19,680 nucleotides of DNA from Psilocybe azurescens (taxonomy: Eukaryota > Basidiomycota > Agaricomycetes > Agaricales > Agrocybaceae). The position numbers and the translations under genes are program-made. The DNA lies in contig JAJIRX010000861.1 of NCBI GenBank assembly GCA_023853785.1, positions 1-19,680 of the forward strand. The letters are read 5' to 3'. This document shows, piece by piece, positions 1 to 9,813 of the stretch (positions are counted from its first letter, which is position 1; each line of letters opens with the position of its first letter). The notes below the pieces were generated by a model that was given only the letters and a program-made list of their open reading frames with translations, was not told the origin of the DNA and did no database searches.

Positions 1-1
1 G

Positions 2-100
2 GAAGCTGAAGGCACGGAATCAAAATATTGTTTTTCTGATGCAACGGACTTGAGCACAGCCCAACGGGCGGCACGGATGGTCAAGTTGGACGGAAGGTAA
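2..100 (+). CDS. Possible 3' end of an unidentified gene, cut by the left edge
   Basis: A reading frame is open from base 2 to a TAA at 98-100. It gives 32 residues ending in AQRAARMVKLDGR, a charged soluble-looking tail. The composition looks coding, but no family is recognised and the rest lies outside the window. The final bases also read AAG|GTAAGC, a good splice donor, so the TAA could instead fall inside an intron and the protein continue. The gene would converge on the transcription-factor gene that ends at 207. Low confidence. Confidence 0.3.
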   Translation, partial: EAEGTESKYCFSDATDLSTAQRAARMVKLDGR

Positions 101-206
101 GCCAATATGCCCCGGCCTGGTGATCCGTACCCTGATTAACCCATTCTTCTATACAAATGTTCTGCATCCGATCGATCTTCTGAGCCTGTTTTCCGTTCAC
201 GGGAAG

Positions 207-1641
207 TCAGCGCCCCGGGTCAGGAGGAGGAGGAGGAGGGGTCATGTACTGCGGTGACACATCCGGAGGCTGAAAGGCGAAGTTGTCTAGCCATCACGGA
301 GGTGTAGGGACGCACTTCCGAGCGAGTGCGTCCAACTCATGTTCGGGCACGGAGCTAAAGGTCGATGAGCTATATTTCTGGATGTTGACATGGCTCTTCT
401 TGAGCGGGTTCCTTTCGGAGCTTTACCAGGACCACGGCGACGTTGATTAGAAACATATTCACATTGAAACTTGCGGACCGTGCAATTCCAACAGGAGGGC
501 TTGGCTCCGTTACATCGAAGCTTTCGTCCTGTCGTGTGTAAAAAAAAAAAAGTCAAGGAGATTGATGGTTATTCTATTGATAAGTTTCTCACCTCGGCAG
601 AAGTTGCATGCAACAGCAGTCTTTTGATATTCCTTGATTTCCGAGCACCTTCGCTTCCAGAAAGAGACTCTGCTCTGCGGCGCTTGCCATCCTGCGAACC
701 ACCGTGCGCAGTGTCAGCGTCGGTATCGACGGAATGAGGGACCGAACTCTCTCGATATATTGATGAGTTGATGTTCGGACTCCTAAGATAGGCAGAAGTG
801 GGCGCTGATAAAGAGAGCGAACCAACAGGTGCATATGTATATGCATCATGTCTATTAAACATGGACGCGTCTTCCTGAGGTAACATGGTGAATTGCTGCT
901 GAGCAGGGGTAGACTTTGGAATTGATAGGATGGGTGCTGATTTATGTTGTACGGCAGAGCTATTTATGGAATGAGAATGAGTATAGTAAAATTAAAACAT
1001 AGCACGGAAAACATACCTGATGGCCAGTATTGGTCGCTTCTCTCCACAAACTCTCGTTCTGGTAAGATATCCCGCACTGGAAACGCTTGTCTGTCTGCAT
1101 ACTGCTGCTGCCTGTCTATATACGGCTCCCGTTCGATATATGGTTGTCTCTCTATGTGTGACAACCTTTCGGTATACGGCTCCCTTCCGGTGTAGAGCTG
1201 CCTTTCAGTGTATGGCCCCCTTTCGGTGTACGGCTGCCTTTCGGTATACACCTCTTTCTCAGTGTACGGCTCTCTCTCGGTGAACTGATCCCTTTCCGTG
1301 TATTGCCCTCTTTCCGTGTAGTATTCTCTTTCCGTGTACTGGTCCCTCTCCGGATTATAGAATCTGTCCGGATGCTGATTTCTTTCAGCATAGTAGTCGT
1401 AAGGATCACCGTAGGAGCCCTGGCGCGAGAGAGACGAAGGACCGGGCTCCCCCTCCCTCCACTGAGTAGGATTAGTACTACGAGACTGATAGGCGTATAA
1501 ATGAGAGAAAACGGGTGAGACTGGATGGTCTGTGTTGTCTAGAAGAGTAGTGCGTGTTGAAGAGTCCCTAGGCTGTTGAGGAGCTGTGTATAGATGTGGA
1601 ATGAGACTGCTTGGGAGGGAGCTTTGACGGTTGCCGTCCAT
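207..1641 (-). CDS. Zn2Cys6 binuclear-cluster transcription factor, with apparent one-base frameshifts
   Basis: Nuclear DNA-binding regulator; target genes unknown. Exons are 1641-1017, 936-593 and 528-207. Intron 1 (937-1016) has donor GTATGT and acceptor CAG. Intron 2 (529-592) splits the zinc cluster: CNFCR lies before it and GRKLRCNGAKPSCWNC after it. Joined, they give the spacing C-x2-C-x6-C-x6-C-x2-C-x6-C, followed by a basic QRRRGPGKAPKG linker. Exon 1 is rich in S, P and Q and holds a 14-copy hexapeptide repeat. The C-terminus carries NFAFQPPDVSPQYM and a proline run, then TGA at 207-209. The conserved pieces lie in different frames: a base appears to be missing in A4 at 622-625, near 400-405 and near 316-320, and a further indel lies near 285-294. 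With these allowed for, the exon phases agree. A TTTCAG directly before the ATG at 1641 suggests an upstream exon. Either a pseudogene or, more likely, consensus errors. Confidence 0.82.
1111..1362 (-). repeat. 18-bp coding minisatellite, 14 hexapeptide units
   Basis: This is part of exon 1 of the transcription factor, codons 94-177. Fourteen in-frame 18-bp units encode a degenerate hexapeptide of the form x-x-Y-T-E-R, for example DQYTER, QPYTER and EPYIDR. The glutamate-arginine pair at the end of each unit is almost invariant, while the first two positions vary. The repeat lies between a Ser/Pro-rich N-terminus and the zinc cluster. It is probably a flexible or coiled charged linker that varies in copy number. 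No function is claimed. Confidence 0.9.
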
Positions 1642-1870
1642 CTGAAAGCATTGGGGTTATCAAAAGAAAACAAAAAGGGTTGCATTGGCCTCGACACATT
1701 CATCTCATCCGCATTGCGATCATTCGAAAGACATGTTTGACCATTTCCTATTCTTTCTACCAAGTTTGTCCTGCTTTCCATTTTCGGCTATTCAAGTCCG
1801 AATCAGTGGTACCGCCCCTCCTAACCTCGCACACCCCCGATTCCCTCAATTTTCTCTGCCAGTCCCCACT
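1642..1870. promoter_or_regulatory. Shared divergent promoter of the Zn2Cys6 regulator and ILV3
   Basis: The 229 bp between the two opposed start codons must hold both promoters. The ILV3 side is C/T-rich, as is common near fungal start sites. The regulator side reads TTTTGTTTTCTTTTGATAAC and then TTTCAG just before its ATG, which looks like an intron end in a leader or a short upstream exon. No clear Leu3-type CCGG palindrome was seen. Co-regulation is possible but only an inference from position. Confidence 0.55.
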
Positions 1871-4800
1871 ATGTCCAGCAGCGCCCGCCTCGTCCGCGCC
1901 TTTTCCACATCCCCGCCATGTAGGGACCCAAAGCCTGTCATGAACAGGTACAGCAGGATAGTCACCCAGCCAAAGGACCAGGGGGCCAGTCAGGTGTCTT
2001 GCATTCCAAATTCTTTCTCGCTTTTCTTGTCTTATGTGTTCATGGGCAGGCTATGCTCTATGCCACCGACGGTATCACAACAGACGATGATTTTAACAAG
2101 GCCATGGTCGGTGTAGCTAGTGTTTGGTGTGTGCATCTGCTTCTTCTCTCTCCTTCCCATCTGAATACCCAATAGGTACGAAGGAAACCCGTGCGTGCTC
2201 GTGCTTGTGCTCGTGCTCGTCTTCTTTCCTGAGAATCAGCTTTTGATTTCCTCCAAATAGATGCAACAAGCACCTCCTGGGTCTTGGCCAAGAGATTAAA
2301 ACATCCCTTGCCCAGTCAGACTTGATTGGATACCAATTTGGAACAGTCGGTGTCAGCGATGGTATTAGCATGGGCACCAAGGGGATGTCCTACTCTCTCC
2401 AGTCCCGCGACCTCATCGCAGATCAGGTAGAGACAGCTGCAGGTGGCCATCATCTCGACGGCATGGTCGTCGTTCCTGGCTGCGACAAGAATATGCCTGG
2501 TGTGCTCATGGCTCGTCAGTACCTTTGCTATTCGCCTCCTTTGCCTTTTTTGTTTTTGACCAACTTTCTAAACATATACCAAATCTCCGATCTATCCTGT
2601 CTGTCTGGCCATCTCTTCATCCGTGACGGTTGTGTCAATTCATACAAACAACAATTTCCGTATGATCAGTCGGCCGACTCAACCGTCCCGGTCTCATGGT
2701 CTATGGTGGCACTATCCGCGCGGGCTCGTGCGAAGGTGCGCCACAGCTCGACATCGTGTCCGCCTTCCAATCATACGGCAAGTACCTTCAGGATGGCAAG
2801 ACCCCTTCAGCGGAAAGAGAGCGCTACAACACCGTCCGACACGCCTGTCCCGGGCCTGGCGCGTGTGGAGGTGTGAGTGGCTTTCCTCCCCTGACATTTC
2901 TGCTTCTTTTGTTGGTTCCCCTTTTTCTGATACGGGTCTTTAACATAGATGTACACCGCGAACACTATGGCTTCCGCGATCGAGGCCTTGGGCATGTCTC
3001 TACCGGGGTCCTCGTCTTTCCCTGCTGAGTCAAGGGAGAAGCACGACGAATGTGCATCTGTGGGACCCGTCATGTATAACCTCCTCGCAAAAATATTCTC
3101 CCAAGGCAGATCATGACTCGTTCCGCATTCGAAAACGCTATGGTGCGAATTCCTCAGTTTGTTTTTAAAATGCCCTATATCCTAATTGATTATATCCCCG
3201 TTTTTCTTATCCTTTTTGGGCTCCCTTTCGTTTCTGTTTCCGGATCTCTCTTCTGTCTCCTTGGGTTATGTCTCCGCGTTTTATTTCTATTTACTTCCGT
3301 GTCCGTTGATCTCGTTGATCTCCGTTCTCCTGTCAACTCCAACTACGCATACATTTGTCCCACCGCGCACGCAACCGTCCATATCCTTCCCTTCTTCGGT
3401 TTTTTCAAAATATAACAGGTTCTAACCATGATCCTCGGGGGTTCTACTAACGCAGTCCTCCATCTCATCGCTATGGCTCACTCGGTCGGTATTAAGCTGG
3501 ACATCGACGATTTCCAGAACGTGTCAGATCGTGTTCCCTTCCTAGCGGATATCAAGCCCAGCGGGAAATATGTCATGGAGGATGTATACAAGCTCGGTGG
3601 TATTCCAAGTGCGTACCATTTTATTTATACCCTGTGTATAACTCGAGGAAGATGTTTACTGACATTGATTAACGAATGCACTTTTTGATCAATAGAAATC
3701 CTTGCGTTCCTGTTGAAGAATAAGCTGATTGACGGCAACAATCTGACCGTGACTGGTCGCACTCTGGGTGAGAACTTGGAAGAGTGGACACACAAGTATG
3801 GCGAACTCGATAACACTCAGGACGTCATTCGGCCGCTGGATAATCCCATGAAGGCTACCGGACACATCAGGTATATTTCTTTCGTTATGCTAATTTTATC
3901 TTTCCTGTCGACTGTATCGACCCAAGTTAATGTCTCTTCCTGTTTTTCTCCTTTTTCATCGCGTTGTCAATCGTGGCCCCGCATTCTTCTCCGCTTCATG
4001 TCACCGCTTTCCTGCCTCTACTTCATGTGTGTCTGTCGTACGGAGAAGTATCCGCTTCTGTTCGGCGATGTGTTGAGTTGACTAATTGCACGCTTCATCA
4101 TGTTCCTCCGTCAATTCTATTCTATCCCGTTCTTATCTTTTCCACCTCCCAATGTCCCACATTCATTCATATATTTCATCTCCAAAAATACGGACGGCTG
4201 ACTATCGAATACCTCCTTGTCTTCTAGGATATTGAAGGGCAACCTCGCACCGGGTGGCGCTGTGGCGAAGATCACGGGTAAGGAAGGGTTGGGCTTTGTT
4301 GGCAAAGCCCGCACCTTTGACACGGAGGATGATTTCGTCAAAGCCGTCGAGACCGGCTCAATCAAAAAGGAGAAAAGACTGTGGTCATTCTCAGGTATCT
4401 GGGGCCGCAAGGTGGACCGGGTGAGTGCTTGTTTCCATCTCCGTTTGTGTCACCTTTTCGTTTTGGGTTCTGGGTTCCACTGTCTTTTTTCTGTTGACGG
4501 GCGTCGTGTGAGACTGAATGACCTGTGCTTCTGATTTGCGGCGTTGCTTCTTGGACGCAAAAAGCACCATCGGATTCATTTTTCCATCATGAATGTGTTG
4601 GATCTAAAGCTCGTATATGACCCTTGGGATTACCATCTGCTCTTGGTGCTTTGTCGTGAAGGTTAATCTTATTTTGATGCGACCCAACCCCATTGTGTTG
4701 CATTGTTTTCTGTTTTTGTCTTGTCTTCTGTGTCTCAAGTTCGCTGAGCGGCATTCCTATACAAACACGCTTGATTTTCCGCTTTTACTTCCGCTCCAAT

Positions 4801-5923
4801 GTCCTTTTTTTTCCCATCGTTTCTTGACGTTGTTATGTGATGGTATGATTAACTCATTGTGCGACCTTCTTTTCTCTTTCCATCTCTTGCCATGCTTGGA
4901 TGTGAATAGGTATGCCAGAGATGCTCAAGCCCACGAGTCTGATTATGGGCGCCGGTCTCGGCCTGGACGTTGCTTGTCTCACGGATGGGCGATTCAGCGG
5001 AGGGTGAGTCCTTTCATTTCATTTGTGTCTTTCATTTTTTTCCTTCCTTCTTGCCTTCCAAAAACATGTTCTTTGGTGTGCGTGGTTATTCTCCGCGTTT
5101 AAACCCTCTCGGTTTCCCGTCCCTTGTTCCACCTTGTCAATCGCGGTTAAAATGACAAGTGATAAGTGAGTGACACGGTAATGACAGAACGCATTCGGCG
5201 TTTTAAAGGCTTTTATTTATTTACTCTCTCGATATGTGTACCTTGTTTGTCGCCGTGAGCTTCTGGCGTGTTTGTTTCAGTTTTTCTCGTGGTTGGATGG
5301 CAACGCTAACTTCTGCATCTCTGAAATTCTGGACGACGCTGCTCATCGCGGTGCGTTTTGATCCTTTTGATGGTGGGTTCTGAACCTCGTTGTATGCGCG
5401 GCTGTATTGTGTTTAACAACCGTGTTTGTGCCTTTACACGCCATGCCTTTGCATCGCATCGCATTGCTGTTGCACCGGCAAAATCGCACACACTCACGCT
5501 TCCTTTGACACGTTGCGTTTAATTTTGATTTCATCCAACTCTTTTAATTTCATTTCATTTAACTTTGACTTGTTTGTTTCCCTTTTGTTTGTCCTGTTTT
5601 TTGTTTTTCATTTGTCCTGATCTTGTCTCTTTTCCGTGTTTTTTTCGGTGCACTATTCGAACATATGAAGATCACACGGGTTCTGTATCGGACACGTCGT
5701 ACCGGAGGCTCAGGTAGGAGGCCCTATCGCGCTCGTTCGGGACGGGGATGTTATCGCTGTGGATGCCGTAAAGAACACCCTGGAGCTCCGCGTTTCGGAC
5801 GAGGAACTGGCGAGGCGTAGGAAAGAGTGGAAAGCGCCTCCTCTTAAAGTCAACCAGGGTACCCTGTACAAGTACACCAAAGTTGTTACCGACGCCAGCC
5901 ACGGGTGTGTGACAGATGCTTAA
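1871..5923 (+). CDS. ILV3: Dihydroxy-acid dehydratase, mitochondrial
   Basis: Fe-S enzyme that dehydrates 2,3-dihydroxy-isovalerate and -methylvalerate to the 2-oxo acids, the third shared step of valine, isoleucine and leucine synthesis. The N-terminus ([11 protein letters not shown]) looks like a mitochondrial presequence. Exons: 1871-1993, 2050-2126, 2176-2190, 2261-2514, 2670-2872, 2949-3142, 3419-3608, 3696-3870, 4228-4420, 4910-5003, 5671-5923. All phases agree and give about 590 residues, the usual length. Seen motifs: EGNPC (Cys73), PGCDKNMPG (Cys146), [17 protein letters not shown] (Cys216/222), [17 protein letters not shown] and [13 protein letters not shown]; the three Cys regions fit the family's cluster ligands. 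One base appears missing in exon 6 (A5 at 3089-3093) and one in exon 9 (GG at 4369-4370). Both shift the frame, and one added base restores conserved sequence and phase. Introns 4, 6, 8, 9 and 10 are 155-667 nt, far longer than others here. Confidence 0.96.
2176..2190 (+). other. ILV3: 15-nt micro-exon 3 of ILV3
   Basis: Fifteen bases, G-TAC-GAA-GGA-AAC-CC, lie between an AATAG acceptor and a GTGCGT donor. They complete VW before them and P-C-N-K-H after them, giving the conserved W-x-G-N-P-C stretch that leads into the first cluster cysteine. The flanking introns are 49 nt (2127-2175) and 70 nt (2191-2260). Phases (2 in, 2 out) fit exactly. Confidence 0.9.
5281..5350 (+). other. Cryptic 70-nt exon candidate inside the 667-nt ILV3 intron 10
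   Basis: The segment is bordered by TTTGTTTCAG on the left and GTGCGT on the right, both good splice signals for this genome. It is open in the frame entering from exon 10. Because 70 is not a multiple of three, including it would push exon 11 into a frame that ends in an early TAG (5818-5820). It therefore has the form of a poison exon. No conserved Ilv3 residues are encoded, so it may simply be chance or insertion debris. Confidence 0.35.
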
Positions 5924-6627
5924 AAGCAACCCGCTATTTGGCGCGCGGCACTTTTGGTGGGGCTTGTGGGTTTGTGGGCTTTTATTTTAAAAATTAATAT
6001 CTCTTTTTATTTCTAGAATTGGAGATTGAAGGACTCGAGAGGGGAGCTTCATGGCCTATATGACCCAGTCCCTATGTTTTGCGTTCTTTCATATTCTGTT
6101 TCTTCATTTTTTTTACATCCGCAAGACGATCAGATGCACTTCAAGATTATGTTTATCAACATGGCTACACCCGCAGGCCTTGAAGATCATTCCTCGTGTT
6201 TTTTCCCTCCATTTCTTCTCCGTGTTAACCTACGGAACTAAAAGAGCGGTGTAACCCTTGTACATCCTCGGCTACATTTAATATTCCTATATAAAAGTAT
6301 CTTTTAGAAACTATTCTTTCCCATTGCCCACGCCGTCTCACGTCCCACACATCCCTGTTTTCTAAACTCGTTCATGGAACTACGTTCGCACTTTAGAGTG
6401 GCTTCACTACAACGCCAAAGTTCTAATAAGAACTCCGGCTAATGCATGAATTTGCTATCGGAAACACCGAGAGTTTGGAGCATATGTTTCGATATCTGCT
6501 GGAGGTATTAGGTCGCTGGTCCAGGTTAGCGCTTCACTGACATCAATTGTCATCGAAATCTGTTGTCATGCCTTCCCTCTCTGAGAAGACTCTCCATTTC
6601 AAGATCCTGATGTACTCGACTTCGATA
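5924..6627. other. ILV3 3' flank, no gene seen
   Basis: AT-rich sequence after the ILV3 stop. A TTTATTTCTAG at about 6006-6016 resembles a splice acceptor and could end a 3'-UTR intron starting near 5968. The open frames on the plus strand here are short, T-rich and without recognisable motifs. I see no supported gene. Confidence 0.5.
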
Positions 6628-6894
6628 CTATGTATATGTATTCGAAATTGTAACTTGCAGAACCGGCTGAAACTCGACCGTGATCATGGTTCGTATGAGA
6701 TCATATGCCTCCTGAATTTGTCCATAGTTGGTAAGAACGGCAGCAAACCTGTGAAATGTGTATGTAAACGCCGTGGGCAGTAAAGCAGACGTGGAATCGT
6801 AATCATTCGAAACGAGCTCCCCGACCCGAATTGGGCGGCGGAAGGAGGCGTCTGCGCTCAGGGAAGGGAACTTGAAGAGTTCCTCTCTTCTCAC
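6628..6894 (-). pseudogene. PPR-like fragment, unassigned
   Basis: An 88-codon frame carries a stretch beginning FTYTFHRFAAVL and continuing YGQIQEAYDLIRTMI. This has the helix-turn-helix pattern and the A-Y-D-L-I-x-x-M core typical of pentatricopeptide repeats, which usually act in mitochondrial RNA processing. Only about one repeat is visible, with no partner exons found on either side. It may be a broken copy or an exon of an undetected gene. Identification is tentative. Confidence 0.3.
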
Positions 6895-7523
6895 AAAGTT
6901 TGTAAATTAATTTTATGCAGGATTATGCGGATAGGTCCCACTAATCTAATCTAATAACGTAAGCCGCCCAGTGCACCCTCAATATCTGCCTTGATTCGGA
7001 GTCTCTGCAGTCCAGAGTCCCGTTATCCTGCATACTAATATGTAAGTCTTCTGATTCTCTATCGGCTCTCCATAGCTCTCCATACTCTCCATCGCTTTCG
7101 GTACCCGTTGGCCTCTGCCGGCTTGGGTCCTAATGATTTAGACGCGCCGATCTGCACTTGCCTATTTCATATAATTTCAAATTTTATTTCTAATTCCCCC
7201 CGCCACACGAGGATCTCAATCAGATCAACCACTAAAGCCCACTAAAGCCGCTCTATGAATAGGCAAGCATGCTGGTGTACTTCCACAATTATTTGTGCGT
7301 CAAGACTTTACGGCGTCCGAGAGTCTAGTCAACCGTTTTGACAGGACTTTACTTGTCTTGCTGTGGTCCTTGGATCATGCACCACGCCGCTTTGCAAGCC
7401 TTCATAGATACAAATTTATTGTGATTCCCATAAAGCTTGATAGTGAAACCGACAGAAAACAGATACACGAACAGGAATCGCGCATAAGTACTACAAAAGA
7501 TCGGAACATTTTCCATGGACCGC
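6895..7523. other. Intergenic stretch, low-complexity bits only
   Basis: Lies between the PPR-like fragment and the RIO1 stop codon. It contains short local duplications: three CTCTCCAT-type units at about 7065-7092 and a tandem CCCACTAAAGCC copy at about 7230-7250. These look like slippage products. No RNA gene or coding motif was recognised. Confidence 0.5.
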
Positions 7524-9669
7524 TCAGCTCTTCGTCTTTCGGACGATGCGTTTTTTCTCTGCCTTTGGCATCTTGTGCTTTCGTTTCTCTTTGGCCTCCG
7601 CTTTTGCTTGTTTTTGCGCTCCTGGCATCACGGTGGATAAAAATCAAATCGCGGACTAAGGTTGAGATGATATTCCTGAAACTAACCTTCTTGGCTTCTT
7701 TATCTTCGTGCCGATGGCCCCTAAGTTTCTTTTCTACGAACCCGTCTTTCTCATCGCCCAAACCTTCATCGTCATCCCCTTCTCCGTCTTCGCTCTCGTC
7801 TTCGCTACTGCTCTCCGATCCAGCGTCAAACTTTACCCTCGGGTTCGGCACCGTGTCAGCGTCATTTACAGGCGCATTTGGTGCCTTGAGTTTACTGCTG
7901 CTGCTGCCACTGCTTTGGGTGACATTGGCGGAGATTCCATCCTTATTCTCCGAAGAGGATACGAGACCGATCGTGTCAGCGTAGATTAGCCCGTCTCCCC
8001 TATTGTATTTTTCGACGTCACGCTCAGGGTCGTAGACCTCGTTCAGTGTTCTCGGGATGAATGACTGCAAGAAAATGGCATCTTCGTGTGCAGCGTCTTC
8101 CAACTTCGTTTTTGGGCGCTTGATGATTCATTTGCTCGAGATCCGCCATCTTCTCCGTTTTGGCCTTCTGCCTCCTCCTCATCATCGTGGTCGTCCGCTT
8201 TCTCGGCCAGCAATCTTTTAAGACGTCCTCATCACTGACGCCTTCTTCGTCCGTCATTTTCTCCTTTGTCACAAATTCGAAGCATCTCCTCAAGCCCAGA
8301 CACGTTACTCCCAGTCTGCCAAAGAAATCTTCGACATTCTTGATATCATTTCGCAAGAAATCGAAAGCAGAGGGATGGTCGTGTTCCACACTCTGCGAAA
8401 CATCGATAATCCAGAGATGTCCTTCGTGATACATGATGTTGTACTCGGACAGATCGGCGTGGACCAGTTTGCAAACGTGGAACATACGACGCACGATGAG
8501 CACGAGTTCTTCGTACAATGAACCTACATTGTCCGGTGGGAGGGAGGCATCTTTCATACGTGGAGACGCCCTGAAAGATATAGTAAGAAATGAAAATCGA
8601 AACTCGCAACAATTGCTTACCAGCCGTCTTTGTCGCCGACAAAGGTCATCACCAGAACGTTTTCGCGAACTTCAGCTGGATCGGGTGCACGAATACCAGC
8701 CGCCACAAGACGCTTTAGATTACGCATCTCTTTCTCGGCCCACATGCGTACCATTTTACGCGGATTACGGCTGTACCCTCGACGGAAACGGAATTCTCCT
8801 GTAACATATTTATCGCGATCTTTGAAGACCAAAATCGATGTCTTATAGATCTTGAGCGCAAGGTGCGATCCTTCGGGAGTCAAGGCATGATAAACGTTCG
8901 CCTTGGAATAAGTTTAGTGATAGTAATCCATTAGTCGAGTATTAATTGCATACCTCTTTTCCCGTACTAACACAACCGTTTACTTCGTCAATTAAACCCC
9001 TTCCGATCATTTTGAACAAGATCAATCGTGTGCGTGGATCGAGAACCTGCTCGTTTGTAGCGCGATCGCTCTTGTCCTTGATATTAGCATGCGCACTAGG
9101 ACCTTTCCTGTTCACTCCTACACCCATCACGTATGGAACGTCGATCTTAGCCAGGCGCGAGTTATATTTGGCAAGCGCGGCTAGTTGATCAACGGTGCGG
9201 TCCTTTCCTGGCACAACAGCAGCTTTTGACGATGGGTTGGAAGAAGACGCGGCAGGCCCCTTAGGATGATTTACAGGAGGTAAAGTTGCAACAGCTGCAG
9301 ACTTATTGATGGCCGAAGATAAACCATGAGCATTGCCCGTACGCACAGCGGCGTGTTGGCGTAGACGATTATACTGTTTTGTAAAATCTAGGAATGAACT
9401 CGTGGAAAGACGAATCGAGGTTAAGTAAGCGACTATCACAAACCTCGTTCTGCATTCTCCCAGTCTTCATCCTCTACTCTGTTGTCATAGAATTCATCTT
9501 CCTCGTCTTCTTCTTCCTCGTCCTCTGTATCTGGCCAGTCCAAAATTTGGGATTCTGTTGCAGGATTATAGGTGTCGATGTACGGCTGTCCTTCGCGATT
9601 TATCGCCGCAGTACCGTCGTCTGCATCATCGAATTGCCCAGCGACGATGGGAGGCGATATGGATGTCAT
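7524..9669 (-). CDS. RIO1: Atypical serine kinase RIO1
   Basis: RIO-family ATPase/kinase needed for the final cytoplasmic maturation of 40S ribosomal subunits. Exons: 9669-9444, 9387-8954, 8901-8621, 8570-7687, 7621-7524; introns 50-65 nt. The ATG at 9669 sits in CTACCATGA; an upstream in-frame ATG at 9699 is less likely. Order: acidic N-terminus, [11 protein letters not shown] helix, STGKEANVYHA nucleotide loop (216-226), [15 protein letters not shown] loop, hinge [10 protein letters not shown], catalytic HADLSEYN (351-358, Asp353), metal-binding IDVSQ (Asp370), [15 protein letters not shown], acidic Ser-rich tail, and a basic end closing in IVRKTKS. One A appears missing in each of three A-runs (sense strand) at 8216-8219, 8109-8113 and 7611-7615. 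Allowing for these gives 641 codons with consistent phases and the expected C-terminus. Shares a promoter with the membrane-protein gene. Confidence 0.96.
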
Positions 9670-9813
9670 GGTAGCTAAAACTATAATATTTCTGCTCAAT
9701 CAGTGCGCGATTAAAAAATAGTGTCACGTGTAGATATGACTTCATCCGCACCTAAATTGGGCTTCGTAATAGTATGTTAAATATTGCTTGCAGACTGCCA
9801 CGACTGACTCGCA
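9670..9813. promoter_or_regulatory. Divergent promoter between RIO1 and the membrane-protein gene
   Basis: Only 144 bp separate the two opposed start codons, so core promoter elements must overlap. The RIO1 side is A/T-rich with TATTATAG close to the ATG. The opposite side has TTGCTTGCAG 20-30 bp before the ATG, possibly a leader-intron acceptor. A CACGTG hexamer at 9725-9730 could bind a bHLH factor; that is inference. Confidence 0.5.

Noticed and set aside
207..1641. Calling the Zn2Cys6 gene a definite pseudogene
   Set aside because: The same kind of one-base gap occurs in RIO1, ILV3, MSH5 and the epoxide hydrolase, so sequence error is at least as likely.
1685..2116. 143-codon plus-strand frame overlapping the ILV3 start
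   Set aside because: Runs through ILV3 exon 1 and its first intron in the wrong frame; ILV3 motifs and splice sites explain the region better.
2191..2230. GTGCTC-type short tandem repeat as a regulatory element
   Set aside because: It lies wholly within the 70-nt ILV3 intron 3 and looks like simple slippage sequence.
7295..7984. Long plus-strand open frame (229 codons)
   Set aside because: Antisense shadow of the RIO1 C-terminal exon. The Ser-rich translation mirrors the Glu/Asp-rich sense protein, and RIO1 motifs occupy the minus strand.
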